A stretch of 64,000 nt of DNA from Methylotenera_A aquatica. GTDB taxonomy: Bacteria; Pseudomonadota; Gammaproteobacteria; Burkholderiales; Methylophilaceae. Every line of letters begins with the position of its first letter. Within the stretch, counting starts at the first letter, position 1. The stretch is taken from the NCBI GenBank assembly GCA_965601485.1, contig OZ271846.1, positions 930,001 to 994,000 of the forward strand, written 5' to 3'. The notes under the pieces were generated by a model. That model was not told the origin of the DNA, ran no database searches, and saw only the letters and a program-made list of their open reading frames with translations. Both the position numbers and the translations under genes were made by a program. Below, one piece after another: positions 1 to 9,499 of the stretch.

Positions 1-2068
1 ATTTGATGGCAAAAATATGAATCGACTAAAAGTCGGCAAAATTATGCGCATGCCTTCAGAACAAGAGCTAGCATCTATGTCACTGCAGCAAGCGTCTAAA
101 GAAGTCAAAGTTCAATCGGCTAATTGGAATGAATATCGCAATAAGCTTGCAGGAATTGTTGCCGAATCAGCACCTGGCGAATCTGAGTTAAGCACACAAA
201 GGGCCGATGGCAAAATTAAAAGTGCAGCTGAAGATAAATCCATGCCATCTGCAACTGGTCCAAAAGATGTTGTAAAGCTATCAGCTGGTGAAGCGGCCCT
301 AACAAAAAAGGAAGCTGACGACGTTAAAGATCTGCAAGCTAAAATCTCTGCCTTACAAGAAGAATCGACTGCGCGCCAAAAAAGTGTAATTGAAGCCCAG
401 GAAAAGACAGCCTATTTAGAAAAGCAAATTGCGAATATGCAGCAATTGCTTGCATTGAAAAATAGCACCATGACTGATCTTCAAAAACAAGCAGAAATTC
501 AAGCCGCAATTGATAAAAATGCGGCTATCTCACAAGTGCCTTCAGTAATTGAGCAACCTCAACCAGCTGAAGCTACTACCACGAATGTGGAAAAACCTGC
601 ACCACCTATTGCCGCAGCAATTCCACCCGCGCCGCCTAAACCTCCGCCAGTTGTAGTGGCTGAGCCAGTAGCAGAAGTTAGCTCTTTAAATGGTGCTGAC
701 TTGCCACTGGTTGTCTCTGCCGCTGGATTGTTAGCATTGCTGGGCGGTTGGATGTTTCTGCGTAATAAACGTAGACGTAACTTAGCCGATTTTGAACAAG
801 GTATCATGACTTCGGGTGGTTTAAGAGCCAATACTGTTTTCGGAAATACATCTGGATCTAGTGTAGATACTGGAGACACTTCATTCTTAACCGATTTCTC
901 ACAAAGCGCTAATGGCGGAATGATTGATACCAATGATGTGGATCCGATTGCCGAAGCTGAAGTGTATATGGCATACGGTCGCGATGCGCAAGCCGAAGAG
1001 ATTTTAAGAGACGCTATTGCAAAAGAGCCTAAGCGCTTCGAATTGCATTTAAAATTGATTGAAATGTATGCTGCAAGCAAAAATGTTTCTGCATTCGAAG
1101 ACTTAGCAGGTGAATTATATACCACCCTAGGGGCAGATGATCCAACTTGGGTTAAAGTGGCAGATATTGGCCGTAGTTTAGAGCCTAGTAATCCGCTTTA
1201 CCAAGCCAAAACAGCACATTCAGCAAGCCATGCATCTAATGAAAAGCTGGAAACCAACCAAAAATTGGAATCCAACGATTTTTCAAACTCTCCAATCGCT
1301 AGCGAAGCGGATTTAGATTTTACTTTTGATAATGATTCCTTGGTTAAAAATTTTGCGTCAACGCCAAGCGATAAAGATGCCTTTGATTTAGAGTTGGATT
1401 CAATCGCTAATCAAAATACAGATGAGATTGAATTAACTGGTAGCGCTTCTTCAACCGAAAGTTTAACGGCAGATACCATGCAAAGTCTCGCTATAGCCGA
1501 AACAAACGATGCTTTAGATTTTGATTTTGGTGATTTGACATTAAGTTTAGAAAAGACAACAGAAGCAGATGATTCAAATTTTGTATCAACTAAAATTGAG
1601 CCAGAATTAGCAATAGATATATCAGCTAATGCAGAAATATCTGAATCATTTGATATGCCAAAGTTAAATGAATCGCCTAGAGTCGAGCCAATATTGACAG
1701 ATTTAAATGACACCCGTTTTGTTAAAATCGATGCAATAACTGAAGAATCTAATTTTGATTTAAGTACACTGTCACCAGAAGCGGCAAGTTATGTGGATGA
1801 CAATTCACAAATTGCTAACACATATGATCTATCGGGCATTAGTTTAGATATGACTGATGCGGACGCAACACAATCTGCTAAAACCTTTGCCGAAGTTGAC
1901 TCTATGGAAGATGAGCCAATGGAGATTGAAATCAAGTTAGATTTAGTTGCAGCCTACATTGAAATGGATGATGCTGAGGGCGCAAAAGAACTACTCCATG
2001 AAGTAATGAAAGAGGGCGGCACAACACAACGTAAGCGCGCTGAAGCATTGTTGGCAAAAATGGTTTAA
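1..2068 (+). CDS. fimV: FimV-like pilus assembly / polar hub protein, 5' end missing
   Basis: The gene is open at the left edge: the reading frame runs in-frame from base 2 through the first visible Met at 17, and the residues before that Met already read as FimV. What is visible is a segment with conserved AxxxVKVQSANWNEYRNKLAG-type residues, a coiled coil (about residues 90-160 from the first visible Met), a Pro/Ala-rich linker, one membrane segment (about 228-248, followed by RNKRRR), then a long acidic cytoplasmic region. That region starts with a TPR-like stretch (EAEVYMAYGRDAQAEEIL) and ends in the typical FimV C-terminal domain (KLDLVAAYIEMDDAEGAKEL). FimV family proteins act in type IV pilus function and polar organisation. 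In related genomes it lies just upstream of truA, as here. A hairpin terminator follows. Confidence 0.9.
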   Translation, partial: FDGKNMNRLKVGKIMRMPSEQELASMSLQQASKEVKVQSANWNEYRNKLAGIVAESAPGESELSTQRADGKIKSAAEDKSMPSATGPKDVVKLSAGEAALTKKEADDVKDLQAKISALQEESTARQKSVIEAQEKTAYLEKQIANMQQLLALKNSTMTDLQKQAEIQAAIDKNAAISQVPSVIEQPQPAEATTTNVEKPAPPIAAAIPPAPPKPPPVVVAEPVAEVSSLNGADLPLVVSAAGLLALLGGWMFLRNKRRRNLADFEQGIMTSGGLRANTVFGNTSGSSVDTGDTSFLTDFSQSANGGMIDTNDVDPIAEAEVYMAYGRDAQAEEILRDAIAKEPKRFELHLKLIEMYAASKNVSAFEDLAGELYTTLGADDPTWVKVADIGRSLEPSNPLYQAKTAHSASHASNEKLETNQKLESNDFSNSPIASEADLDFTFDNDSLVKNFASTPSDKDAFDLELDSIANQNTDEIELTGSASSTESLTADTMQSLAIAETNDALDFDFGDLTLSLEKTTEADDSNFVSTKIEPELAIDISANAEISESFDMPKLNESPRVEPILTDLNDTRFVKIDAITEESNFDLSTLSPEAASYVDDNSQIANTYDLSGISLDMTDADATQSAKTFAEVDSMEDEPMEIEIKLDLVAAYIEMDDAEGAKELLHEVMKEGGTTQRKRAEALLAKMV

Positions 2069-2110
2069 TTTCTAAACAGTGATCTACAGCTTTAATTATT
2101 ATTAATGCTA

Positions 2111-2140
2111 AAAAGCTGAGTTTGCTGCTCAGCTTTTTTA
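2111..2140 (+). terminator. Intrinsic terminator of fimV
   Basis: A 10-bp stem (AAAAGCTGAG with CTCAGCTTTT), a 7-base loop and a T-rich end lie 42 bases after the fimV stop codon. Confidence 0.85.
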
Positions 2141-2184
2141 TTTCTATACAGCCTTTTTAGTTCTAATGTGATTGATGATTCAAT

Positions 2185-2853
2185 ATGCTTGATTTAAAAA
2201 CAAGTTTTTTTATTAATACCATCACACAGATAAGCTGTTTTTTAGTAATTGCCATATTGATGAATCAGTTTAATTTAACGCATTTGTTGATTCTTTGTAC
2301 CTTGTTAATAGTTGCCCTTATTGCCATTAACTCCCAACATTTTTTTTGTTTGCTTAAGCGCATGAAATGGTTTTTTTTGGTGATGTTACTCATTTTTATA
2401 TTTAATACACCCGGTCAGCATGTGGAAGGCTGGGATTATTTTCTTAGTCCAACTTATGAAGGGTTAGCTTCTGGATTGTTGCAAGTGTTTAGAATGCTTG
2501 CGTTGATTGCCGTATTATCTTTAATCATGGCACTTAATACCAGGCAGCAACTGATTTCTGGATTTTATTTTATGTTACTTCCTCTACAACGCTTTGGTTT
2601 AGAAATAGAACGATTTGCAGCGCGATTATGTTTAACGCTATATTATGTTGAATCTTCTCAGCAGAATCAAAACCAGATTGCTAAACAAAAAGGATTGCTT
2701 AATCAGTTAAAAGTATTTGGCAACAATAGCATCATGCAAAAAGATAATTTTAGTATTTTGTTTGAAATGCCAGTTTTCAAAAAAATTGATATTTTAGTGC
2801 TAAGTTGCTTGATGATGATTTGCGTTTATGCTTTGCTGAAAGTGTATACATAA
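2185..2853 (+). CDS. EcfT/CbiQ-like integral membrane protein
   Basis: A hydrophobic 222-residue protein with about four to five membrane segments (roughly residues 12-28, 32-48, 62-76, 98-118 and 203-220). The middle part (YEGLASGLLQVFRMLALI, then a cytoplasmic stretch around LPLQRFGLEIERFAARL) resembles the transmembrane T-component of energy-coupling factor transporters (CbiQ/EcfT), where a cytoplasmic helix touches the ATPases. No ATPase (EcfA) or substrate component (EcfS) is near, so the substrate is unknown and it may have lost the ECF role. Its TAA stop shares the last A with the ATG of truA (TAATG), so the two are translationally coupled. Family assignment is by resemblance only. Confidence 0.65.
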   Translation: MLDLKTSFFINTITQISCFLVIAILMNQFNLTHLLILCTLLIVALIAINSQHFFCLLKRMKWFFLVMLLIFIFNTPGQHVEGWDYFLSPTYEGLASGLLQVFRMLALIAVLSLIMALNTRQQLISGFYFMLLPLQRFGLEIERFAARLCLTLYYVESSQQNQNQIAKQKGLLNQLKVFGNNSIMQKDNFSILFEMPVFKKIDILVLSCLMMICVYALLKVYT

Positions 2854-3632
2854 TGCGCATTGCATTAGGTGTTGAGTACGACGGTGCAGGTTTTTGTGGC
2901 TGGCAAAGTCAGCCGCAACTTTGTGGTGTGCAGGATGCATTAGAAGCGGCAATTAAACGTTTGACCTTGCATGATGTGCGCATTCACGCAGCAGGGCGCA
3001 CTGATACTGGTGTTCATGCACTTATGCAAGTTGTGCATCTTGAATCTGATGTTGTTAGACCTTTAACAGCGTGGGTGCGTGGTGTGAATGCATTTTTGCC
3101 AGCAACCGTGCGCGTGATTTGGGCGCATCATGTGGAGGATGACTTTCATGCAAGGTTTTCGGCTACTCAGCGCCATTATCAGTATTTATTGATTAATCAA
3201 GTAACTGCGCCTGCTATTCATAACACAAAAGCAGGTTGGTATCATCTGCCATTGGATATTGTTGCCATGCAGAAGGCGATTGCTTTATTGCAGGGAGAGC
3301 ATGATTTTAGTGCTTTTAGAGCAAGCGAGTGTCAAGCCAAATCACCCATTAGACATTTGGCACAAGCGAACATTATTGCTCTGCAAGAGTCATTCATTTT
3401 TAATTTCTCGGCTAACGCATTTTTACAGCATCAAGTGCGCAATATGGTGGGCGCTTTAGTATATGTGGGCAACGGTAAATATGCACCAGATTGGATAACA
3501 CATTTACTTCAGCAAAAAAGCCGCACTTTGTCACCGCCCACTTTTTCACCCAACGGTTTATATTTAAGCGGTGTTGATTATTATGATAAATTTAACTTGC
3601 CTGACACGAAGCGCTATTTAAGACTTATATAA
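2853..3632 (+). CDS. truA: tRNA pseudouridine synthase A
   Basis: Converts uridines 38-40 of the tRNA anticodon arm to pseudouridine. The protein begins MRIALGVEYDG, as usual for TruA, and has the catalytic motif AAGRTDTGVHA, whose Asp is the nucleophile. Length is 259 residues, normal for the family. The start is the ATG overlapping the preceding stop (TAATG); an in-frame start 48 bases further upstream would add residues the family lacks. It sits between fimV and trpF, a common arrangement in Betaproteobacteria. Confidence 0.95.
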   Translation: MRIALGVEYDGAGFCGWQSQPQLCGVQDALEAAIKRLTLHDVRIHAAGRTDTGVHALMQVVHLESDVVRPLTAWVRGVNAFLPATVRVIWAHHVEDDFHARFSATQRHYQYLLINQVTAPAIHNTKAGWYHLPLDIVAMQKAIALLQGEHDFSAFRASECQAKSPIRHLAQANIIALQESFIFNFSANAFLQHQVRNMVGALVYVGNGKYAPDWITHLLQQKSRTLSPPTFSPNGLYLSGVDYYDKFNLPDTKRYLRLI

Positions 3633-3684
3633 TATATTCTGCATTTGCAATAAAAAAAATTGATATGGAATCAAAACCAGCAAA

Positions 3685-4314
3685 ATGAATCAAATAAGGA
3701 CAAGAGTTAAAATTTGCGGTATTACTCGTGTGCAAGATGCACTTGAAGCGGTGCGTTGTGGCGCAGATGCGATTGGATTAGTATTTTATGCCGCTAGCCC
3801 GCGCTGCGTTACTATACTTCAAGCACAACAAGTTGTTGCCGCCATACCTCCATTAGTTAGCGTGGTGGCTTTGTTTGTTAACGCCACGCGGGCTGAAATA
3901 GAAAATGTAACTTCGCAAGTGAGGATTGATATTGTGCAGTTTCATGGCGATGAAACGGCGGCAGAGTGTGAGCAAATTAAACTACCTTATTTTAAAGCAA
4001 TCCGCGTTAATCCTGACACTAATTTTTTAAAATGTGAAGCAGAATTTAATGGCGCTAAAGCCTTACTTTTAGATACTTATTCCGAATCTGCCTACGGGGG
4101 TACTGGTCATGCGTTTGATTGGGATTTAATCCCCAAAAACATGTCGAAACCGGTGATATTAGCAGGTGGTTTAATGGCAGAAAATGTTGGTTTAGCTATT
4201 CAAAAAGTAAAGCCTTATGCAGTAGATATTAGCGGCGGAGTTGAAATCAGTAAAGGTGTTAAAGATTCTGATAAAATAGCTATTTTTATGTTAGCTGTTC
4301 AGTCTGCTAATTGA
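3685..4314 (+). CDS. trpF: Phosphoribosylanthranilate isomerase
   Basis: Tryptophan biosynthesis: Amadori rearrangement of N-(5'-phosphoribosyl)anthranilate to CdRP. It is a single TIM-barrel of 209 residues. The first strand carries VKICGITR with the catalytic Cys, the general-acid Asp lies in LLLDTYS, and the phosphate-binding ends are AGGLMAENV and DISGGVE. It is monofunctional, not fused to TrpC. It is the first of three trp genes here; trpB follows after 55 bases. Confidence 0.96.
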   Translation: MNQIRTRVKICGITRVQDALEAVRCGADAIGLVFYAASPRCVTILQAQQVVAAIPPLVSVVALFVNATRAEIENVTSQVRIDIVQFHGDETAAECEQIKLPYFKAIRVNPDTNFLKCEAEFNGAKALLLDTYSESAYGGTGHAFDWDLIPKNMSKPVILAGGLMAENVGLAIQKVKPYAVDISGGVEISKGVKDSDKIAIFMLAVQSAN

Positions 4315-4369
4315 TGTACGACAAAAATTTCCAAAAAATTACATATAAGATTGTATTGAGGAGTAAGTG

Positions 4370-5572
4370 ATGCAAGTGTATGACATGCCTGATCAGCGCG
4401 GTCATTTTGGTCAATTTGGTGGCATTTTTGTGGCCGAGACTTTGGTTGAGGCCCTAGAAGAGCTGCGTGTGATGTATGAAAAATATCGCTACGATGAGGC
4501 TTTTTTAGCGGAATTTGCCTATGATTTAAAGCATTTCGTTGGTCGCCCAAGTCCAGTTTATCACGCCAAACGATGGTCTGATAACGTTGGTGGTGCACAA
4601 ATTTATTTAAAGCGTGAAGATTTAAATCACACTGGCGCGCACAAGGTAAACAATACGATTGGCCAAGCTTTACTGGCTAAACGCATGGGCAAGCCCCGCG
4701 TGATTGCCGAAACGGGCGCAGGCCAGCATGGCGTTGCTACAGCAACTATTGCGGCTCGATTAGGCTTGGAATGCGTGGTTTACATGGGAAGCGAGGACGT
4801 GAAACGTCAGGCGCCTAATGTGTTTAGAATGAAGTTGCTTGGTGCAACAGTGGTCCCAGTCGAAAGTGGCTCTAGAACGCTTAAAGATGCCCTGAATGAG
4901 GCGATGCGTGACTGGGTGACTAATATTGAAAATACATTTTACATTATTGGTACAGTGGCAGGACCACATCCTTACCCAATGATGGTGCGCGATTTTCAAT
5001 CTGTGGTTGGTGTAGAATCCAAAATCCAAATGCAAGAAATGATTGGGCGCCAGCCAGATGTGGTTGTGGCCTGTGTTGGTGGTGGCTCTAATGCAATGGG
5101 TATTTTTTACCCGTATATTGACGTGCCAAATGTGCGTTTGATTGGCGTGGAAGCAGCTGGTCATGGCATGGAAACGGGCATGCACGCCGCACCTTTAACC
5201 GCTAATAGTCCTATTGGGGTGTTGCACGGTAACCGTACTTATTTAATGCAAGATACGGACGGGAATATTATTGAGACACATTCTGTTTCAGCAGGCCTTG
5301 ATTACCCAGGTGTGGGGCCAGAGCATGCTTGGTTAAAAGACATTAAGCGCGCTGAATATGTGGCGATTACGGATGATGAAGCAATGGCTGCGTTTCATGG
5401 TTTATGCCGAACAGAAGGTATTATCCCTGCATTAGAATCAAGCCACGCACTGGCGCATGCTGAAAAAATGGCTAAAACCATGGGTAAAGATGAAATCATT
5501 TTGGTGAATTTGTCTGGACGTGGCGATAAGGATATTAATACCGTTGCCAAGCTAGCCAATATCACCCTATAA
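4370..5572 (+). CDS. trpB: Tryptophan synthase beta chain
   Basis: PLP enzyme joining indole and serine to tryptophan, working as an alpha2beta2 complex with TrpA. It starts MQVYDMPDQRGHFGQFGG and has the PLP-lysine motif HTGAHKVNN and the phosphate-binding GGGSNAMG. It is 400 residues, the usual length. The ATG at 4370 is preferred over the GTG one codon earlier because a GAGGAG ribosome site lies about 8 bases upstream. It is followed by a 150-base gap before trpA, wider than usual. Confidence 0.97.
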   Translation: MQVYDMPDQRGHFGQFGGIFVAETLVEALEELRVMYEKYRYDEAFLAEFAYDLKHFVGRPSPVYHAKRWSDNVGGAQIYLKREDLNHTGAHKVNNTIGQALLAKRMGKPRVIAETGAGQHGVATATIAARLGLECVVYMGSEDVKRQAPNVFRMKLLGATVVPVESGSRTLKDALNEAMRDWVTNIENTFYIIGTVAGPHPYPMMVRDFQSVVGVESKIQMQEMIGRQPDVVVACVGGGSNAMGIFYPYIDVPNVRLIGVEAAGHGMETGMHAAPLTANSPIGVLHGNRTYLMQDTDGNIIETHSVSAGLDYPGVGPEHAWLKDIKRAEYVAITDDEAMAAFHGLCRTEGIIPALESSHALAHAEKMAKTMGKDEIILVNLSGRGDKDINTVAKLANITL

Positions 5573-5722
5573 GTCGCAAACACCTTTACAATGATGAGTT
5601 ACTTCACTAAAAACAAAAAACTTACATATAAAGCATATGCTTCGTTTTTTTTAGCTCGCGCCATGCCTTATTTTGTGGTTTTCAATTTTCATATTTCTTC
5701 GAACTTCTATTCAGTCTAACTT

Positions 5723-6520
5723 ATGTCACGCATTCAAACCGTCTTTACAGCACTTAAGGCAAGTAACAAAAAAGCCTTAATTCCCTACATCACCGCGGGT
5801 GATCCGCATCCCAATCATACCGTTAACTTGATGCATACTTTGGTTAAAACCGGTGCAGACATGATTGAGCTAGGGGTGCCTTTTTCGGATCCAATGGCAG
5901 ATGGTCCAGTAATTCAGCGTGCAAGTGAGCGCGCATTGGTACATAAAGTCGGCCTAACTACAGTGCTGCAAATGGTGACTGAGTTTCGTCAAACAGATGA
6001 TAAAACTCCCGTTATTTTAATGGGTTATGCCAATCCAATTGAGGCGATGGGTATAGAAAAATTTACACGGTTTTCAAAAATGGCGGGTATAGATGGCGTA
6101 ATTACAGTTGATTATCCGCCAGAAGAATGCAAAGAGTTTATTAGTCAGTTACAAGCCAACTGTATGGATAGTATCTTTTTGCTATCGCCCACCACAGACT
6201 CCGCGCGCGTAGATTTAATCGTGAATCAGGCCAGTGGCTTCTTGTACTACGTTTCACTAAAAGGTGTAACAGGCTCAGCTAATCTGGATATTGAAGAAGT
6301 AAAGTCACGCGTGGCAGACATTCGCCATAAAACTAAACTGCCAATTGGTGTTGGTTTTGGTGTGAAAGATTCAATCACCGCTAAGAACGTAGCGGCGTTT
6401 GCTGATGCTGTAGTAGTTGGCAGTCGAATGGTGCAGGCTATTGAGAATTCTAATGATGACAATTTAGTCGAAAATGTTAGTCAATTAATGATGGAATTGC
6501 GCCATGCAATTGACGCTTAG
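5723..6520 (+). CDS. trpA: Tryptophan synthase alpha chain
   Basis: Cleaves indole-3-glycerol phosphate to indole, which is channelled to TrpB. It is a TIM barrel of 265 residues with the catalytic Glu in MIELGVPFSDPMADGP, the Asp in GVITVDYPPEE and the phosphate-binding GVGFGVK. It lies between trpB and accD, an order shared by many Beta- and Gammaproteobacteria. No separate promoter was identified in the 150 bases upstream; a weak palindrome followed by eight T's lies there. Confidence 0.97.
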   Translation: MSRIQTVFTALKASNKKALIPYITAGDPHPNHTVNLMHTLVKTGADMIELGVPFSDPMADGPVIQRASERALVHKVGLTTVLQMVTEFRQTDDKTPVILMGYANPIEAMGIEKFTRFSKMAGIDGVITVDYPPEECKEFISQLQANCMDSIFLLSPTTDSARVDLIVNQASGFLYYVSLKGVTGSANLDIEEVKSRVADIRHKTKLPIGVGFGVKDSITAKNVAAFADAVVVGSRMVQAIENSNDDNLVENVSQLMMELRHAIDA

Positions 6521-6544
6521 CAATTGATGCTTAAGGAGTAAAAA

Positions 6545-7423
6545 ATGAGTTGGTTAGATAAAATCCCTCAGAAAATTCAACGTGTTGTAGGAGCTGTACA
6601 AAAGAAAAATGTACCAGAAGGCCTTTGGAGTAAGTGTGATTCTTGCCAATCGGTTTTGTATAAAACCGATTTAGAGTCCAATTCTGAAGTGTGCCCCAAA
6701 TGTGCGCATCACAATCGTATTGGAGCCCGCGCAAGGCTAAATCAGTTGCTCGACCCCAATACAAAAACAGAATTACGCACTGAAATTGGCGCCAATATTG
6801 AGCCAATTGACCCCTTGAAATTTAAAGACAGCAAAAGCTACTCCGAGCGTATGAAAGCGGCCCAAAAAGAGGTGGGTGAAAAAGATGCTTTAATTGTGAT
6901 GCAGGGTAAAATTCTTGGCGTTAATGTGGTCGTTGCCGTTTTTGAATTTAAATTTATGGGCGGCTCTATGGGCTCTGTAGTGGGTGAGCGTTTTGTGCGT
7001 GGCATAGATGCTGCTATTAAAAGCAAATCAGCCTTTATTTGTATTTCGGCCAGTGGTGGGGCGCGAATGCAAGAAGGCCTACTATCACTGATGCAAATGG
7101 CTAAAACCAGTGCCGCTTTAACCAAGTTATCGCAAGCAGGCTTGCCCTATATATCCGTATTAACCGATCCAACCATGGGCGGCGTATCGGCTAGTTTTGC
7201 TATGTTAGGTGATATTATTATTGCAGAACCCAATGCCTTAATTGGTTTTGCAGGTCCTCGTGTGATTGAACAAACTGTGCGCGAAACTCTGCCAGAAGGC
7301 TTCCAGCGTGCTGAGTTTTTGGTCGAACATGGTGCTGTTGATTTGATTATCGATCGCCGTGAGATGCGCCAACGACTAGCTGGAATGTTGTCTAGCTTAA
7401 TGAAGATACCTAAAGCGGCATAA
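6545..7423 (+). CDS. accD: Acetyl-CoA carboxylase carboxyltransferase beta subunit
   Basis: Beta half of the carboxyltransferase that makes malonyl-CoA, the first step of fatty acid synthesis; its partner AccA is not in the window. The N-terminal zinc ribbon is visible as CDSCQ and CPKCAHHN (about residues 27-49). It is followed by the crotonase-like fold with the conserved GGSMGSVVGERF and SASGGARMQEG glycine-rich oxyanion region. Length is 292 residues. A strong AAGGAG site lies just before the ATG. folC follows, the classic accD-folC pair. Confidence 0.97.
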   Translation: MSWLDKIPQKIQRVVGAVQKKNVPEGLWSKCDSCQSVLYKTDLESNSEVCPKCAHHNRIGARARLNQLLDPNTKTELRTEIGANIEPIDPLKFKDSKSYSERMKAAQKEVGEKDALIVMQGKILGVNVVVAVFEFKFMGGSMGSVVGERFVRGIDAAIKSKSAFICISASGGARMQEGLLSLMQMAKTSAALTKLSQAGLPYISVLTDPTMGGVSASFAMLGDIIIAEPNALIGFAGPRVIEQTVRETLPEGFQRAEFLVEHGAVDLIIDRREMRQRLAGMLSSLMKIPKAA

Positions 7424-7469
7424 TTAATATCTTTTTCTCCAAAGCTTTAACTCATCACTCCAATAATCA

Positions 7470-8756
7470 GTGACTAATCCTACACTTAAGCCAACTACTG
7501 CTGATCAGTGGTTGGCTTATATTGAAGCGCTGCATCCTAAATCGATTGCAATGGGTTTAGATCGCGTTAGCACAGTTGCCAAAAAACTACACAATAAGCC
7601 AAGTTTCCCCATTATTACAGTTGCTGGGACCAACGGAAAAGGTTCAACCTGCGCCATGTTAAGCCAAATTTATACTGTGGCTGGCTATAAAGTAGGTTGC
7701 TACACATCGCCACATTTATTGCGTTATAACGAACGTGTGCGAATTAACCAGCAAGAAATATCTGATAGTGATTTATGCGCCGCTTTTGCAGCCGTTGAAA
7801 ATGCACGTGGAAATATTTCGCTCACTTATTTTGAAATGGGTACGCTAGCTGCATTGTGGCATTTTTGCCAATCAAAAGTGGATGTGGCAGTGCTAGAAGT
7901 GGGCTTAGGAGGTAGATTAGATGCGGTCAATATATTTGAACCTAGTTGCTGCATTGTGACCACCATAGACTTGGATCATATGGAGTTCTTGGGAGATACA
8001 CGCGAAAAAATTGGCTTTGAAAAAGCAGGTGTTTTCAGGCCGAGTGTTTTAGCTATCTGTGGCGATGAGAATCCACCAAATAGTTTGATGGATTATGCTA
8101 ATCAAATTAATGCACCATTAAAATTAATTAATAGGGATTTTTCTGTAAAAAAATTCACCAATAGTTGGCAATACACTGAAAAACAAGAAGAGTTTTTATT
8201 CTCTAATTTGGGGTTGCAAGGTGACTTTCAACTCAACAATGCGGCGTGTGTTATTTGTGCAGCACAGCATTTACAGTCAGTTTTGCCTGTCAACATCACT
8301 GATATCTATAAGGCATTGCAAGAGGTCACATTAATAGGGCGTTTCTACTCGATTCAGTCAAACCCCAGTATCATAGTTGATGTCGCGCACAATCCGCATG
8401 CCGCTTTTTCGCTGGCCCATAATTTGCAAATCACAACTTGTACAGGCAGGACTTTTGCTGTTTTTGCCATGCTGGCGGATAAAGATATCGATGGCGTCAT
8501 TCAAGCTGTATCGTCACATATCAGCCAATGGTTTATTGCCGATAATCACAGTGTTCGTGGTGCAAAAGCGCTGCTGTTATTTGAAAAATTAATACAACAC
8601 AATCCAAATGCACGGTCTATCTTGTATTCCGACGTCATATCTGCGCTGTCTGCAGCCTGTGATATTGCCACTAAAAATGATAGAATTATTGTGTTTGGTT
8701 CGTTTTACACGGTTGCTGATGCGATTGCACACGTTTCTAATAAGGATATTAAATAA
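7470..8756 (+). CDS. folC: Dihydrofolate synthase / folylpolyglutamate synthase
   Basis: Mur-ligase family enzyme that adds glutamate to dihydropteroate and to folates. The ATP-binding P-loop VAGTNGKGSTCAML is at about residues 51-64, followed by SPHLLRYNERVRI and the C-terminal Mur-ligase domain (VDVAHNPHA). It is 428 residues, normal. The start is a GTG without a strong ribosome site, chosen because the following residues (ADQWLAYIEALHPKSIAMGL) match the normal FolC beginning; a slightly different start cannot be excluded. Confidence 0.95.
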   Translation: MTNPTLKPTTADQWLAYIEALHPKSIAMGLDRVSTVAKKLHNKPSFPIITVAGTNGKGSTCAMLSQIYTVAGYKVGCYTSPHLLRYNERVRINQQEISDSDLCAAFAAVENARGNISLTYFEMGTLAALWHFCQSKVDVAVLEVGLGGRLDAVNIFEPSCCIVTTIDLDHMEFLGDTREKIGFEKAGVFRPSVLAICGDENPPNSLMDYANQINAPLKLINRDFSVKKFTNSWQYTEKQEEFLFSNLGLQGDFQLNNAACVICAAQHLQSVLPVNITDIYKALQEVTLIGRFYSIQSNPSIIVDVAHNPHAAFSLAHNLQITTCTGRTFAVFAMLADKDIDGVIQAVSSHISQWFIADNHSVRGAKALLLFEKLIQHNPNARSILYSDVISALSAACDIATKNDRIIVFGSFYTVADAIAHVSNKDIK

Positions 8757-8837
8757 TCCCCTTGTTCAATATCTCTTTAAATCAGCAACTTCAACCCGAT
8801 TATCATTACTCAACTAGCGTAGGGATAAAAGTTAAAT

Positions 8838-9482
8838 ATGCAAAAAGACGCACCTAATGATCAAGAACTAACCTTAAAAAAACGCGCACGCCGCCGTTTG
8901 GTTGGCGCTATTGCATTGGTATTATTGATGATTATTGTGTTACCAATGATTTTAAAGGATAGGTCGGTTAGCACGCCAACTGAAGAAATCACTATTACTT
9001 TATCCAATCAAAATACGCCTACAGATGCGGCCACATCAGATTTTGATTCGAATATTGTCCCAGCTGAAGATGTTCCGCTTAATAGTGAATCAGTGGTTGA
9101 TGTACCTGTAAAGCAAGCCGAGCAGCCGCCTGAAGTGCAAGTCAATGAAGCACAAGTTGCCCTCCAAACTGAACCAAAGGTATCACCGAAAGTAGTGTTA
9201 CAACAGACTAAAACAGAATCACCAATTGTGGCAGAAAAGAAAAGTACCAATAGCCCTAAATTTTATGTGCAAATTGGTGTATTTTCGGATGAGGTTAACG
9301 TAAAGAAATTGCAGGCTAAATTAAGCGACTTAGGCTACCCCACACAAACAGAAAAAATTGACACAGCAAAAGGCAAAAAAATCCGCTTGCGTACCCATTT
9401 GCTGGGCGAGCGTAACGAAGCCGCCATTGCATTGCAAAATATCAAAGATGCAGGTCTAACAGGCGTGGTTGTTAGTCAATAG
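8838..9482 (+). CDS. SPOR-domain membrane protein (DedD-like)
   Basis: Single-pass inner-membrane protein. It has a short basic cytoplasmic end (LKKRARRR), one membrane helix at about residues 21-41, a Pro/Gln/Val-rich periplasmic linker, and a C-terminal SPOR domain from about residue 138 (KFYVQIGVFSDEVNVKKL ... AGLTGVVV). SPOR domains bind denuded peptidoglycan at the division site, so a role in cell division is likely. The position between folC and cvpA is where dedD lies in Proteobacteria, which supports the DedD-like call. Confidence 0.88.
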   Translation: MQKDAPNDQELTLKKRARRRLVGAIALVLLMIIVLPMILKDRSVSTPTEEITITLSNQNTPTDAATSDFDSNIVPAEDVPLNSESVVDVPVKQAEQPPEVQVNEAQVALQTEPKVSPKVVLQQTKTESPIVAEKKSTNSPKFYVQIGVFSDEVNVKKLQAKLSDLGYPTQTEKIDTAKGKKIRLRTHLLGERNEAAIALQNIKDAGLTGVVVSQ

Positions 9483-9499
9483 TCGGCATTTATTGAGTC

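Noticed and set aside
559..1125. Long antisense frame inside fimV and similar frames inside clpX, lon, ppiD and the hybrid kinase
   Set aside because: Opposite-strand shadows of strongly coding sequence, with no start context or family features.
5629..5650. AAGCATATGCTT followed by CG and eight T's in the trpB-trpA gap
   Set aside because: Only four base pairs could form around a 4-base loop; too weak for a terminator.
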